Assembly: GCA_900546085.1 (NCBI GenBank)
Contig: URBS01000055.1
Coordinates: forward strand, 1-13,056
DNA from: an uncultured Collinsella sp.
GTDB taxonomy: Bacteria; Actinomycetota; Coriobacteriia; Coriobacteriales; Coriobacteriaceae
Length of the DNA stretch: 13,056 nt
Direction of reading: 5' to 3'
Shown here: piece after piece, positions 1 to 5,850 of the stretch
Layout: each line of letters starts with the position of its first letter
Position numbering within the stretch: position 1 is the first letter of the stretch
The notes under the pieces: generated by a model
What the model was told of the DNA's origin: nothing
What the model saw: the letters and a program-made list of their open reading frames with translations, nothing else
The model's database searches: none
Position numbers and translations under genes: made by a program

Positions 1-637
1 GGCTCATGGCGCTGCACTCGATGTGCCAGCCGGGGCGGCCCATGCCGTAGGGGCTTTCCCAGGCAGGCTCGCCGGGCTTGGCGGCCTTCCACAGGGCAAA
101 GTCGAGCGGGTCGTTCTTGTCCTCGTTCTCCTCGATGCGCGCGCCAACCATCAGATCGTCGATGTTGCGGCCCGAAACCTGACCATAGTTGGGATCGCTG
201 CGCACGGCAAAGTACACGTCGCCGTTATCGGCGGCGTAGGCATGGCCCTGCTCGATAAGCGTCTTGATCATAGCGATCATGGGGCCGATCTCCTTGGTGG
301 CGCGGGGGCGCACATCGGGATCGAGCACGTTGGCGGCACGCATGACGCCGATGAACTTGTCGGAGAACTCCGTCGCGACCGCGGCGGCCGTGCGGCCCTG
401 CTCGTTGGCGCGCTTGATGATCTTGTCATCGACATCGGTGAGGTTCTGGGCGAACGTGACCTCGTAGCCGCTCGCGATGAGCCAGCGACGAATCACGTCA
501 AAGCTGATGAACGTGCGAGCATTGCCGATATGGATGTTGTCGTAGACCGTGGGGCCGCACACGTACATGCGAACCTTGCCGGACTCGATGGGCTGGAACT
601 CTTCCTTTTTATGGGTAGCGCTGTTGTAGATACGCAT
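1..637 (-). CDS. cysS: Cysteinyl-tRNA synthetase, N-terminal part (runs off left edge)
   Basis: Class I aminoacyl-tRNA synthetase that charges tRNA-Cys with cysteine in the cytoplasm. Reading the minus strand from the ATG at 637-635 gives 212 codons up to the window edge. The start MRIYNSATHKKEEFQPI and the block MYVCGPTVYDNIHIGNART (Cys27 zinc ligand, HIGH-type signature HIGN) are typical, as are TDVDDKIIKRANEQG, ADNGDVYFAV and GRPGWHIECSAMS. Cys208 corresponds to the second zinc ligand, Cys209 of the E. coli enzyme. About half of the usual ~460-480 residues are present; the KMSKS loop and anticodon-binding domain lie outside. The gene starts 3 nt after the ispF stop. Its Shine-Dalgarno AAGGAG (644-649) lies in the last codons of ispF, so it is the fourth gene of the disA-ispD-ispF-cysS unit and probably translationally coupled. 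Identity is very secure. Confidence 0.97.
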   Translation of the reverse strand, partial: MRIYNSATHKKEEFQPIESGKVRMYVCGPTVYDNIHIGNARTFISFDVIRRWLIASGYEVTFAQNLTDVDDKIIKRANEQGRTAAAVATEFSDKFIGVMRAANVLDPDVRPRATKEIGPMIAMIKTLIEQGHAYAADNGDVYFAVRSDPNYGQVSGRNIDDLMVGARIEENEDKNDPLDFALWKAAKPGEPAWESPYGMGRPGWHIECSAMS

Positions 638-640
638 TCG

Positions 641-1135
641 TTACTCCTTAACGGTTTTCTGTAGCAGGCAGACGGCCCAGGCGCCAATTCCCTCGCCCTG
701 GCCTTCCCAACCGAGCTTTTCGGTCGTGGTGGCGGCGACGCCCACGTTTTCGACGTCGACACCCAGGGCATGAGCAAGGTTGGCGCGCATGGCATCGCGG
801 TGCGGAGTGATCTTGGGTTGCTGGCAGGCAATGGTGCAATCGGCATCGACAAACTCAAAGCCAAGCTCGCGCGCATAGTCCATCACGCGAGCGAGCAGCA
901 CCATCGAATCGGCACCCTCGTAGGCGGGATCGGTGTCGGGGAATAGCTTGCCGATATCTCCCCCGCGGCAGGCGCCCAGAATGGCGTCGGCCAAGGCGTG
1001 CGCGAGCACATCGGCATCCGAGTGGCCCAGCAGGCCGCGCTCGTAGGGAATGTCGACCCCGCCGATGATACATCGACGCCCCTCCACCAAACGGTGGACG
1101 TCGTAGCCGTGGCCAATGCGCAGGTTACTGAACAT
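641..1135 (-). CDS. ispF: 2-C-methyl-D-erythritol 2,4-cyclodiphosphate synthase
   Basis: Cytoplasmic trimeric enzyme of the MEP (non-mevalonate) isoprenoid pathway; it cyclises CDP-ME 2-phosphate to MEcPP with release of CMP. The 164 residues compare with 156-160 usually. Visible family marks are RIGHGYDVHR with metal ligands Asp12 and His14, GLLGHSDADVLAHALADA with the third ligand His46, the block GDIGKLFPDTDPAYEGADS, and the C-terminal TTTEKLGWEGQGEGI. The ATG lies inside the end of ispD (11-nt overlap), with an AGAGGA ribosome-binding site 8 nt upstream, so translation is probably coupled to ispD. The IspD and IspF activities are fused in some bacteria but are separate adjacent genes here. 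Nothing in the sequence suggests loss of function. Confidence 0.97.
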   Translation of the reverse strand: MFSNLRIGHGYDVHRLVEGRRCIIGGVDIPYERGLLGHSDADVLAHALADAILGACRGGDIGKLFPDTDPAYEGADSMVLLARVMDYARELGFEFVDADCTIACQQPKITPHRDAMRANLAHALGVDVENVGVAATTTEKLGWEGQGEGIGAWAVCLLQKTVKE

Positions 1136-1853
1136 GGGGAAGGTCCTCTCCCTCGGCCATGCGACCGAGCAGAATCGCGGTTACGGGACGCAGGTCCTCG
1201 GGCACCGTCACCTTAAGGTTATCGCGCGGGCTCTGGACACAGCGGACGCGCCCGCCCATGCGCTCGACCAGCGATGAATCGTCGGTGCCGATAAAGCCCT
1301 CGGCGATAGCAGCGGCGTGAGCGCGCTTCATGGCGTCGACGCTAAAGATCTGCGGCGTCTGCGCGGCCCAATAGAGCTCGCGCGGCGGCGTCTCGACGAT
1401 GTTGTCGCCATCGACGATCTTGAGTGTGTCGATGGCAGGCTGGCCGCACACGACGCCGTCGAGGGCACGGTCGCCCACAAGCACGTCGATAGCGTGATCG
1501 ATGGCCTCGGTCGTAATGAGCGGACGAGCGCCATCGTGAATGGCGACGTATTCAAAGCCCGCCGGCACCGCGTGCACGCCTGCGCGGGTGGAATCCTGGC
1601 GGGTCTCGCCGGCATCGGCAAAGCTGATGGGCGTGTTATACGAATATGGGCTGATGGCCAGGCGGCGCATCTCGGCGCGGCGCTCGGCAGGACACACCAC
1701 CACGATGTGGCCGACCTTGTCGCTCCGATCGAACGCACGGATGGACCAGCTCATGAGCGGACGGCCCGCCACGTTAACGAGCTGCTTGCCGCCGGGATTT
1801 CCAAAGCGCTGGCCGCTGCCGCCGGCAACGACCACGGCGCATACGGGCGCCAT
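1125..1853 (-). CDS. ispD: 2-C-methyl-D-erythritol 4-phosphate cytidylyltransferase
   Basis: Third enzyme of the MEP pathway; it transfers CMP from CTP to MEP, giving CDP-ME. Its 242 residues are normal for the family. The N-terminal nucleotide loop VVVAGGSGQRFG (residues 8-18) is followed by GGKQL with Lys23, then GETRQDSTRAG, VAIHDGARP (Asp107 in the metal/CTP site), the TDDSSLVE block and DNLKVTVPED, whose Lys215 is the usual substrate-binding lysine. The ATG at 1853-1851 shares one base with the disA stop (TAATG), the classic arrangement for translational re-initiation; its 3' end overlaps ispF by 11 nt. A disA-ispD-ispF-cysS order is a known Gram-positive arrangement. Identity is secure. 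Confidence 0.97.
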   Translation of the reverse strand: MAPVCAVVVAGGSGQRFGNPGGKQLVNVAGRPLMSWSIRAFDRSDKVGHIVVVCPAERRAEMRRLAISPYSYNTPISFADAGETRQDSTRAGVHAVPAGFEYVAIHDGARPLITTEAIDHAIDVLVGDRALDGVVCGQPAIDTLKIVDGDNIVETPPRELYWAAQTPQIFSVDAMKRAHAAAIAEGFIGTDDSSLVERMGGRVRCVQSPRDNLKVTVPEDLRPVTAILLGRMAEGEDLPHVQ

Positions 1854-2920
1854 TATGCGTTCCCCTGTTTGGTGCCCTTCATGCGGTACAGCGAGTCCGC
1901 AAGAATGGCAGGGTTGTTGACGCCAAAGTCGCCCAGGCGCTCCGGATCCTCGCTGATGTCATCCATGAGCTCCTGTAACGAGCCGTACTCGTCGACGATC
2001 TTCTCGGCCACGCCGTCGCGCACGACGGACACGCGAGAAAGCGTGCGCAGGCCCAGCGGCGTCATGACGGAGTCCTCGTCCAGGTCGTCGTAACCCAGAA
2101 CCGCCGCCACATGCTGCGGGTCGGACAAGTCCTTGGGTGTCATGCGGCTCAGGTTGGCGCGGATCTTTTCGGCATTGGCCTCGGAGGAATCGCTCGCATA
2201 GTCGCGAATCATCAGGTCGTACTCGGTATCCATGCTGGAGCCGGCGAGCTGCTCGAGCTGCATCTGCACGAGCTTGCCCTGGTTGCCCAGCTTGACAATG
2301 CAATCCTTAAGCTCAGTCTTTGCCTGCTGCATGATCTCGAAGCTCGAGAAAATCCCGGTAATGTCGGCGAGCGTAACGTAGTCATCGAGCTCGAGGGCCG
2401 TCAGACGCAGCAGGGAGCGGTCGAGCGACTGACGGGTGGTCTGAAGCGTGGCGACGAGCTGGTTGACCGAGCTCATGATGGTGGTGACGGGCTGAATCTC
2501 ATAGCTCTTGCCGTGAACGTACACGTTGACGACGGCACGACGGGCCGAGACCGAGATCACGATGGCATCGGTGAGCACCGACATGCGAGCGGCAGTGCGG
2601 TGACGCATGCCCGTCTCGCTCGTGGCAAGCGAGGGATCGGGATTGAGGTGGAAGTTGGCGCGCAGGATCTGGGTGAGGTCGCCGTCGATAACGATGGCAC
2701 CGTCCATCTTGGAGAGCTCGAACAGGCGGTTCGAGGTGAACGAAATGTTGAGTGGGAAGCCGTCGTTACCGGCAGCGAGCACGTTTTCGGTGTCGCCGAC
2801 GCAGATAAGGGCACCCAGGTGACCGGCGATGATCATGTCGAGGGCGGTGCGGATCGGCTGACCAGGTGCCGTCAGGCGGATGGCCTGTTCCATACGCTTT
2901 TGCAGCTCGTTCTTATCCAA
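1853..2920 (-). CDS. disA: DNA integrity scanning protein, diadenylate cyclase (TTG start)
   Basis: Makes the second messenger c-di-AMP from two ATP. The 355 residues carry the DAC domain (about 10-145) with both signature motifs: KMDGAIV (Asp73-Gly74-Ala75) and TSETGMRHRTAAR (Arg106-His107-Arg108). A helical linker (about 146-290) and a C-terminal helix-hairpin-helix-like region follow. The start is TTG at 2920-2918: no in-frame ATG or GTG with a ribosome site exists before the upstream stop at 2956-2954, and GGGAG stands 7 nt before this TTG. The resulting MDKNELQKRMEQAIRLTAPG matches family N-termini. The C-terminal hairpin reads RLGDFGVNNPAILADSLYRM, where B. subtilis DisA has a basic EIGEVRAQKIKKGL-type sequence, so DNA binding may be altered. 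It is the first gene of the operon with ispD, ispF and cysS; radA is not adjacent in this window. Confidence 0.95.
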   Translation of the reverse strand: MDKNELQKRMEQAIRLTAPGQPIRTALDMIIAGHLGALICVGDTENVLAAGNDGFPLNISFTSNRLFELSKMDGAIVIDGDLTQILRANFHLNPDPSLATSETGMRHRTAARMSVLTDAIVISVSARRAVVNVYVHGKSYEIQPVTTIMSSVNQLVATLQTTRQSLDRSLLRLTALELDDYVTLADITGIFSSFEIMQQAKTELKDCIVKLGNQGKLVQMQLEQLAGSSMDTEYDLMIRDYASDSSEANAEKIRANLSRMTPKDLSDPQHVAAVLGYDDLDEDSVMTPLGLRTLSRVSVVRDGVAEKIVDEYGSLQELMDDISEDPERLGDFGVNNPAILADSLYRMKGTKQGNA

Positions 2921-2927
2921 GGCATCG

Positions 2928-2932
2928 CTCCC
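2928..2932 (-). promoter_or_regulatory. Shine-Dalgarno site fixing the TTG start of disA
   Basis: The minus strand reads GGGAG-CGATGCC-TTG, a good anti-16S match with a 7-nt spacer. The three nearby ATGs (at 2925, 2934 and 2939) are all out of frame with disA. This makes the TTG at 2920 the best-supported start. Confidence 0.75.
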
Positions 2933-3056
2933 ATCGCATACGCTCCATAAACGCTAAATAGTTTCTCACGGTTTGTCCCCGCGGCGCTCGCGAAATCCGA
3001 TGCTTACAGAATGAGCGAACACCGCTGAGAGCCTCAACCCAAATGAGCTGTTCATG

Positions 3057-3065
3057 TGGTAGCAT
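3057..3065 (+). promoter_or_regulatory. Possible extended -10 promoter for the mntP riboswitch transcript
   Basis: TGG-TAGCAT fits an extended -10 (TGnTAnnnT) about 14-20 nt before the conserved start of the manganese riboswitch. No convincing -35 hexamer is seen 17 bp upstream. The call rests mainly on its position just ahead of the aptamer. Confidence 0.4.
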
Positions 3066-3070
3066 CGGGA

Positions 3071-3214
3071 TTCACATGAATGAGGGAGTAGTCGCGTGAC
3101 CGGGTTCGCCTCCGGTGGCGCGGCAAGTCAACATACTGGCCGAAACGGTCTGGCTTGCCTTAATGAACGAGACTCGTGGTTGTACGCGCAGCGCGTACGC
3201 CACGGGTCTTTTTT
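3071..3214 (+). ncRNA. yybP-ykoY (Mn2+) riboswitch with terminator expression platform
   Basis: The leader has the two most conserved blocks of this class: GGGAGTAG at 3084-3091 and AACATACT at 3130-3137. Between and around them are paired segments: CCGG (3100-3103) with CCGG (3112-3115), GGCAAG (3122-3127) with CTTGCC (3154-3159), and an inner GGCCG-AAA-CGGTC hairpin. Together they form the two stacked arms that sandwich Mn2+ in known members. It lies directly upstream of mntP, a classic regulon gene. The expression platform is the intrinsic terminator at 3171-3214. Known family logic suggests that Mn2+ binding prevents the terminator from forming and turns on the exporter; direction of control is inferred, and the exact P1 boundaries were not resolved by eye. 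Confidence 0.93.
3171..3214 (+). terminator. Riboswitch-controlled intrinsic terminator before mntP
   Basis: The outer stem is GACTCGTGG (3171-3179) with CCACGGGTC (3200-3208), one T-G wobble. The inner stem is GTACGCG (3182-3188) with CGCGTAC (3192-3198) around a 3-nt loop. Six T follow at 3209-3214. A hairpin this strong in the leader would stop nearly all transcripts unless the riboswitch opens it. Confidence 0.9.
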
Positions 3215-3269
3215 GTTGCTCCCCTGTCAGAAGTACACGCGGGTTCGCCCGCAAGGAGGGAGCCAAACC

Positions 3270-3860
3270 ATGGGACTCGTAGAGCTCGTGCTGCTCGCCA
3301 TTGGCCTTTCGATGGACGCCTTTGCCGTATCCATCTGCAAGGGCCTTGGCATGAAGAAGATCAACCTTAAGGTCGCCGTAGTGCTCGGCCTGTTCTTTGG
3401 CGGCTTCCAGGCCGGCATGCCCGTGATCGGATGGGCGCTTGGCAGCCAGTTTATGGGCATCATCGGCCCCATCGACCACTGGATCGCCTTTATCCTGCTC
3501 GCCTTCATTGGCGGCAAAATGCTGTGGGAGGCCTTTACCGAGGACGAGGACGAAGGCGAGGATGAGGGCGACGGCAAGGATGCCGAAAAGATTGACCTGG
3601 GCGAGTACCTGATCCTCGCCATCGCCACCTCAATCGACGCCCTAGCCGTAGGCATCTCATTTGCCGCGCTCTCGGTCGACATCATGCCCGCCGTGTCGCT
3701 CATCGGCATCACGACCTTTATCTTCTCCGTCGCCGGCGTAGCGATCGGCCACACCTTTGGCGCGCGCTACGAAAAGCCTGCCACCATCGTGGGTGGCGTC
3801 GTGCTCATCCTCATCGGACTTAAGATCTTGCTTGAGCATCTGGGGATTTTGGCGCTGTAA
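3270..3860 (+). CDS. mntP: Manganese efflux pump MntP
   Basis: Inner-membrane Mn2+ exporter that protects against manganese overload. At 196 residues it is close to the 188 of E. coli MntP. It consists of two three-helix repeats: the first has GLSMDAFAVS (Asp16) and GGFQAGMPVIGW, the second ATSIDALAVGISFA (Asp123), the paired intramembrane aspartates of the family. The loop between the repeats (about residues 91-106) is very acidic (EDEDEGEDEGDGKDAEK). The frame stays open upstream to 3096, but that stretch is riboswitch RNA. The ATG at 3270, with AAGGAGG at 3253-3259, is the real start and gives a normal N-terminus beginning with a membrane helix. Regulation is by the riboswitch just upstream. 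Transcription should end at the hairpin at 3897-3930. Confidence 0.95.
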   Translation: MGLVELVLLAIGLSMDAFAVSICKGLGMKKINLKVAVVLGLFFGGFQAGMPVIGWALGSQFMGIIGPIDHWIAFILLAFIGGKMLWEAFTEDEDEGEDEGDGKDAEKIDLGEYLILAIATSIDALAVGISFAALSVDIMPAVSLIGITTFIFSVAGVAIGHTFGARYEKPATIVGGVVLILIGLKILLEHLGILAL

Positions 3861-3896
3861 CGCCAAACACAATCGCTCAAAACTCAACGCCAGTAC

Positions 3897-3930
3897 AAGG
3901 CCTCATGCAAAACTTTGCATGAGGCCTTTT
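3897..3930 (+). terminator. Intrinsic terminator after mntP
   Basis: A perfect 15-bp stem, AAGGCCTCATGCAAA (3897-3911) with TTTGCATGAGGCCTT (3914-3928), has a 2-nt apical spacer and ends in TTTT (3927-3930). The upper stem contains TGCA-N6-TGCA, the same sequence pattern as the two operator-like sites that follow. Confidence 0.85.
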
Positions 3931-3975
3931 CGTGCAGACTTTTGCATGTCATACTGATATGCAAAAGTCTGCACG
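3906..3975 (+). promoter_or_regulatory. Array of three TGCA-N6-TGCA operator-like sites before hipBA
   Basis: The three 14-bp sites are TGCAAAACTTTGCA (3906-3919), TGCAGACTTTTGCA (3933-3946) and TGCAAAAGTCTGCA (3960-3973). Their starts are exactly 27 bp apart. Sites 2 and 3 are also the arms of a larger perfect 17-bp inverted repeat (3931-3947 and 3959-3975) with an 11-bp spacer. HipB-type regulators are known to bind several palindromic operators in their own promoter, so these are the likely HipB sites; this is inferred from position and symmetry. Confidence 0.75.
3947..3955 (+). promoter_or_regulatory. Possible extended -10 promoter of hipBA
   Basis: TGT-CATACT reads as an extended -10 element in the 13-bp gap between operator sites 2 and 3. 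Initiation would fall near 3961, inside site 3. A weak TTTTCG lies 17 bp upstream as -35. Site 2 would then fill the -35/-10 spacer, ideal for repression. Confidence 0.45.
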
Positions 3976-3988
3976 TTAGGAGATCGCC

Positions 3989-4420
3989 GTGAATACCCTT
4001 CCCATCACCACACCGCGCCAAGCTGGCATCTACGTGCGCCAGGCACGCGAGGCTCAGGGTCTCACCCGTGCCGCCCTCGCCAAAACGGCCAGTGTTTCCG
4101 AGCGCCTGCTCGCATCGCTCGAGCTAGGAGACGCCACCGGCATTCGACTCGACAAGTTGCTGTCCGTCTTTAACGCACTCGGCATAGGTCTCTTTGCGCA
4201 AAGCGATAACGACTCCATCGCATCGCCCTCCGAACATCCGACGACGAAAGCGGACCTCCCTATCGCGAACTCGAATGCCCTGCCAAAGCCAAGCGTAGGC
4301 AGACGACCCGCTCGACAGGGATCGCCATCTTCCTATGGTGCCTTGCTGGCCCAAATCGCAGCCGAGCAAGGCCTTTCCGACACTTCAGACCTCTCCTTTG
4401 GCTGTAAGGTTGTGAAATAA
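3989..4420 (+). CDS. hipB: HipB-like XRE-family antitoxin / repressor
   Basis: Probable antitoxin and DNA-binding autorepressor of the downstream HipA kinase. Residues 10-70 form a helix-turn-helix of the XRE/Cro type (GIYVRQAREAQGLTRAALAK, SVSERLLASLELGDATGIRLD, LLSVFNALGIGLF). At 143 residues it is much longer than E. coli HipB (88). The extra ~70 residues are a Ser/Pro-rich linker (about 72-115) and a short C-terminal segment SYGALLAQIAAEQGLSD. The start is GTG at 3989 with AGGAG at 3978-3982 (6-nt spacer). The stop TAA touches the ATG of hipA with no gap, so the two are co-translated. The symbol is given by family and context, not by close similarity. Confidence 0.85.
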   Translation: MNTLPITTPRQAGIYVRQAREAQGLTRAALAKTASVSERLLASLELGDATGIRLDKLLSVFNALGIGLFAQSDNDSIASPSEHPTTKADLPIANSNALPKPSVGRRPARQGSPSSYGALLAQIAAEQGLSDTSDLSFGCKVVK

Positions 4421-5725
4421 ATGGCAGAGATGGAGCTTGCGACCCTCATTTGTGGCGAAATCGCAGGCACTCTCCGGCAAGACGAGCATGGACTCTGCAG
4501 CTTTGTATACGCCCCAACCTATCGCGGAGCACCACTATCGCTTACAATGCCGCTTTCCAATCGCACGTATGGCCATAACATCGTCCGCCCGTTCCTATTT
4601 GGCCTTTTGCCCGACAGCCAAGAGCAGCGCCGCGCTATTGCCGCCGAGCATGACGTTGCATCCAACAACCCCGTCGCCCTCTTGTGCCATATCGGTCTTG
4701 ACTGCGCAGGGGCCGTTCAGTTTTGTCGAACCGATCAATTAGGCGCCGCCCGCGGCAGGGTCTCGACATACCGCCCGCTTACCAATTCTCAAATCGCTCA
4801 CAAGCTCAAAGCAATTCGCGATGACGAAAGAGAGACATGGATGGGCTCCAACGAAAGCTGGTCCCTGGGCGGCAACCAAGGCAAATTTGCACTAGCTTGG
4901 CATGATGGCCAATGGTGCGAATGTCTAGGGTCATCCCCCACTACCCATATCTTCAAAAATGGTGTCGTTGGGTTCAAACATCAGGCCTTAAACGAATTCG
5001 TCTGCATGAAAACGGCTCGGCGTGTTGGCATTCCAACTGCCAACGTCTCCTATTGCACATTTGAAGACGAAGCCGCGCTCGTCGTTGAACGGTACGACAG
5101 AATGGGCAATAGCAGCGGAAATATCGAAAGGCTGCATCAGGAGGACTTTTGCCAGGCGCTCGGTGTATTGCCAAGCCAGAAATACACCGCCGACGGAGGA
5201 CCAACCACGCGAGACATCCAAGAACGACTGATTAACACAGTCCCCCACCACATGAATCTTGTGCTTTTTACCTATATGTTGTTCTATAACGCCATTATCG
5301 GAGCGCCTGACGCACACGCTAAAAACTACTCGCTCATCCTAGGCAAAGGCACAAACGCAGCGCTCGCACCCATGTACGATGTCGCATCGGGCTTGGCGTA
5401 CGAGCGTATGCGCCGCCGGGCGCGCCTTGCCATGAGCGTTGGCGGCGAAAATCGAGTGGGGCGCATCGGTCCAGGCGCTATCCGCCGATACCACGGTATG
5501 GGCGACCCCGCGCTGGAGGCGGCGCTCACCGATGCCGGGCTATCCGAGAAGTTTTGCTTTGCGACCATGATGGACCTCGCCTACGAGGTGCCCATTTGCA
5601 TGGAAGAGATCATGGACGAATACGCCGACCTGCCCGGCATGGCGGACCTGCGCGAGCACATGCTCGGCCCCGTCCGCGAAAACTGCCAGCGCACCCTCGA
5701 CCTCATCAAGGCGGATATGGGCTAG
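4421..5725 (+). CDS. hipA: HipA-like serine/threonine kinase toxin
   Basis: Toxin kinase of a type II toxin-antitoxin pair. E. coli HipA phosphorylates glutamyl-tRNA synthetase; the target here is not known. Its 434 residues compare with 440 in E. coli. The N-terminal subdomain is present (LSLTMPLSNRTY, FLFGLLPDS, IGLDCAGAVQF). The kinase marks are intact: SLGGNQGKFAL with Ser148 at the position of the autophosphorylated Ser150, TTHIFK with Lys179, LVVERYDR with Glu223, the catalytic loop IIGAPDAHAKNYSL (Asp297, Asn302) and metal-binding LAPMYD (Asp320). It should therefore be active. Base composition changes inside the gene: sampled 60-base stretches give 52% GC at 4981-5040 and 40% at 5221-5280, but 72% at 5461-5520 and 5641-5700. 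The ATG directly follows the hipB stop; AAGG lies at 4406-4409. The next gene faces it. Confidence 0.93.
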   Translation: MAEMELATLICGEIAGTLRQDEHGLCSFVYAPTYRGAPLSLTMPLSNRTYGHNIVRPFLFGLLPDSQEQRRAIAAEHDVASNNPVALLCHIGLDCAGAVQFCRTDQLGAARGRVSTYRPLTNSQIAHKLKAIRDDERETWMGSNESWSLGGNQGKFALAWHDGQWCECLGSSPTTHIFKNGVVGFKHQALNEFVCMKTARRVGIPTANVSYCTFEDEAALVVERYDRMGNSSGNIERLHQEDFCQALGVLPSQKYTADGGPTTRDIQERLINTVPHHMNLVLFTYMLFYNAIIGAPDAHAKNYSLILGKGTNAALAPMYDVASGLAYERMRRRARLAMSVGGENRVGRIGPGAIRRYHGMGDPALEAALTDAGLSEKFCFATMMDLAYEVPICMEEIMDEYADLPGMADLREHMLGPVRENCQRTLDLIKADMG

Positions 5726-5755
5726 GCGCCAATCAATCCACATTTCTTAAAAGAA

Positions 5756-5795
5756 GAGGGGGGCACCCGTCGCAAAAGTTCGGATGCCCCCTCTC
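5756..5795. terminator. Hairpin between convergent hipA and pepD
   Basis: The arms are GAGGGGGGCA (from 5756) and TGCCCCCTCT (5785-5794), about 10 bp with one extra G. On the minus strand the hairpin is followed by TTCTTTTAAG, so it best fits termination of pepD. On the plus strand no clear T-tract follows, but it is the only strong hairpin after hipA and may serve both genes. Confidence 0.65.
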
Positions 5796-5850
5796 GTAAT
5801 GTCATTTGCAATCCGCTAGCACGTGGCTCGAACTGCTGCTAGCGCGACCT

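Noticed and set aside
493..876. Minus-strand 127-codon frame overlapping ispF and cysS
   Set aside because: It is out of frame with both genes and its product is low-complexity. ispF and cysS explain the DNA completely.
3096..3269. N-terminal extension of MntP by 58 codons
   Set aside because: These codons are the riboswitch aptamer and terminator. The ATG at 3270 has a strong Shine-Dalgarno site and gives a normal family length.
3897..3975. CRISPR-like or tandem repeat reading of the phased TGCA sites
   Set aside because: The units are short palindromes, only three in number, with differing centres and placed over a promoter; operators explain them better.
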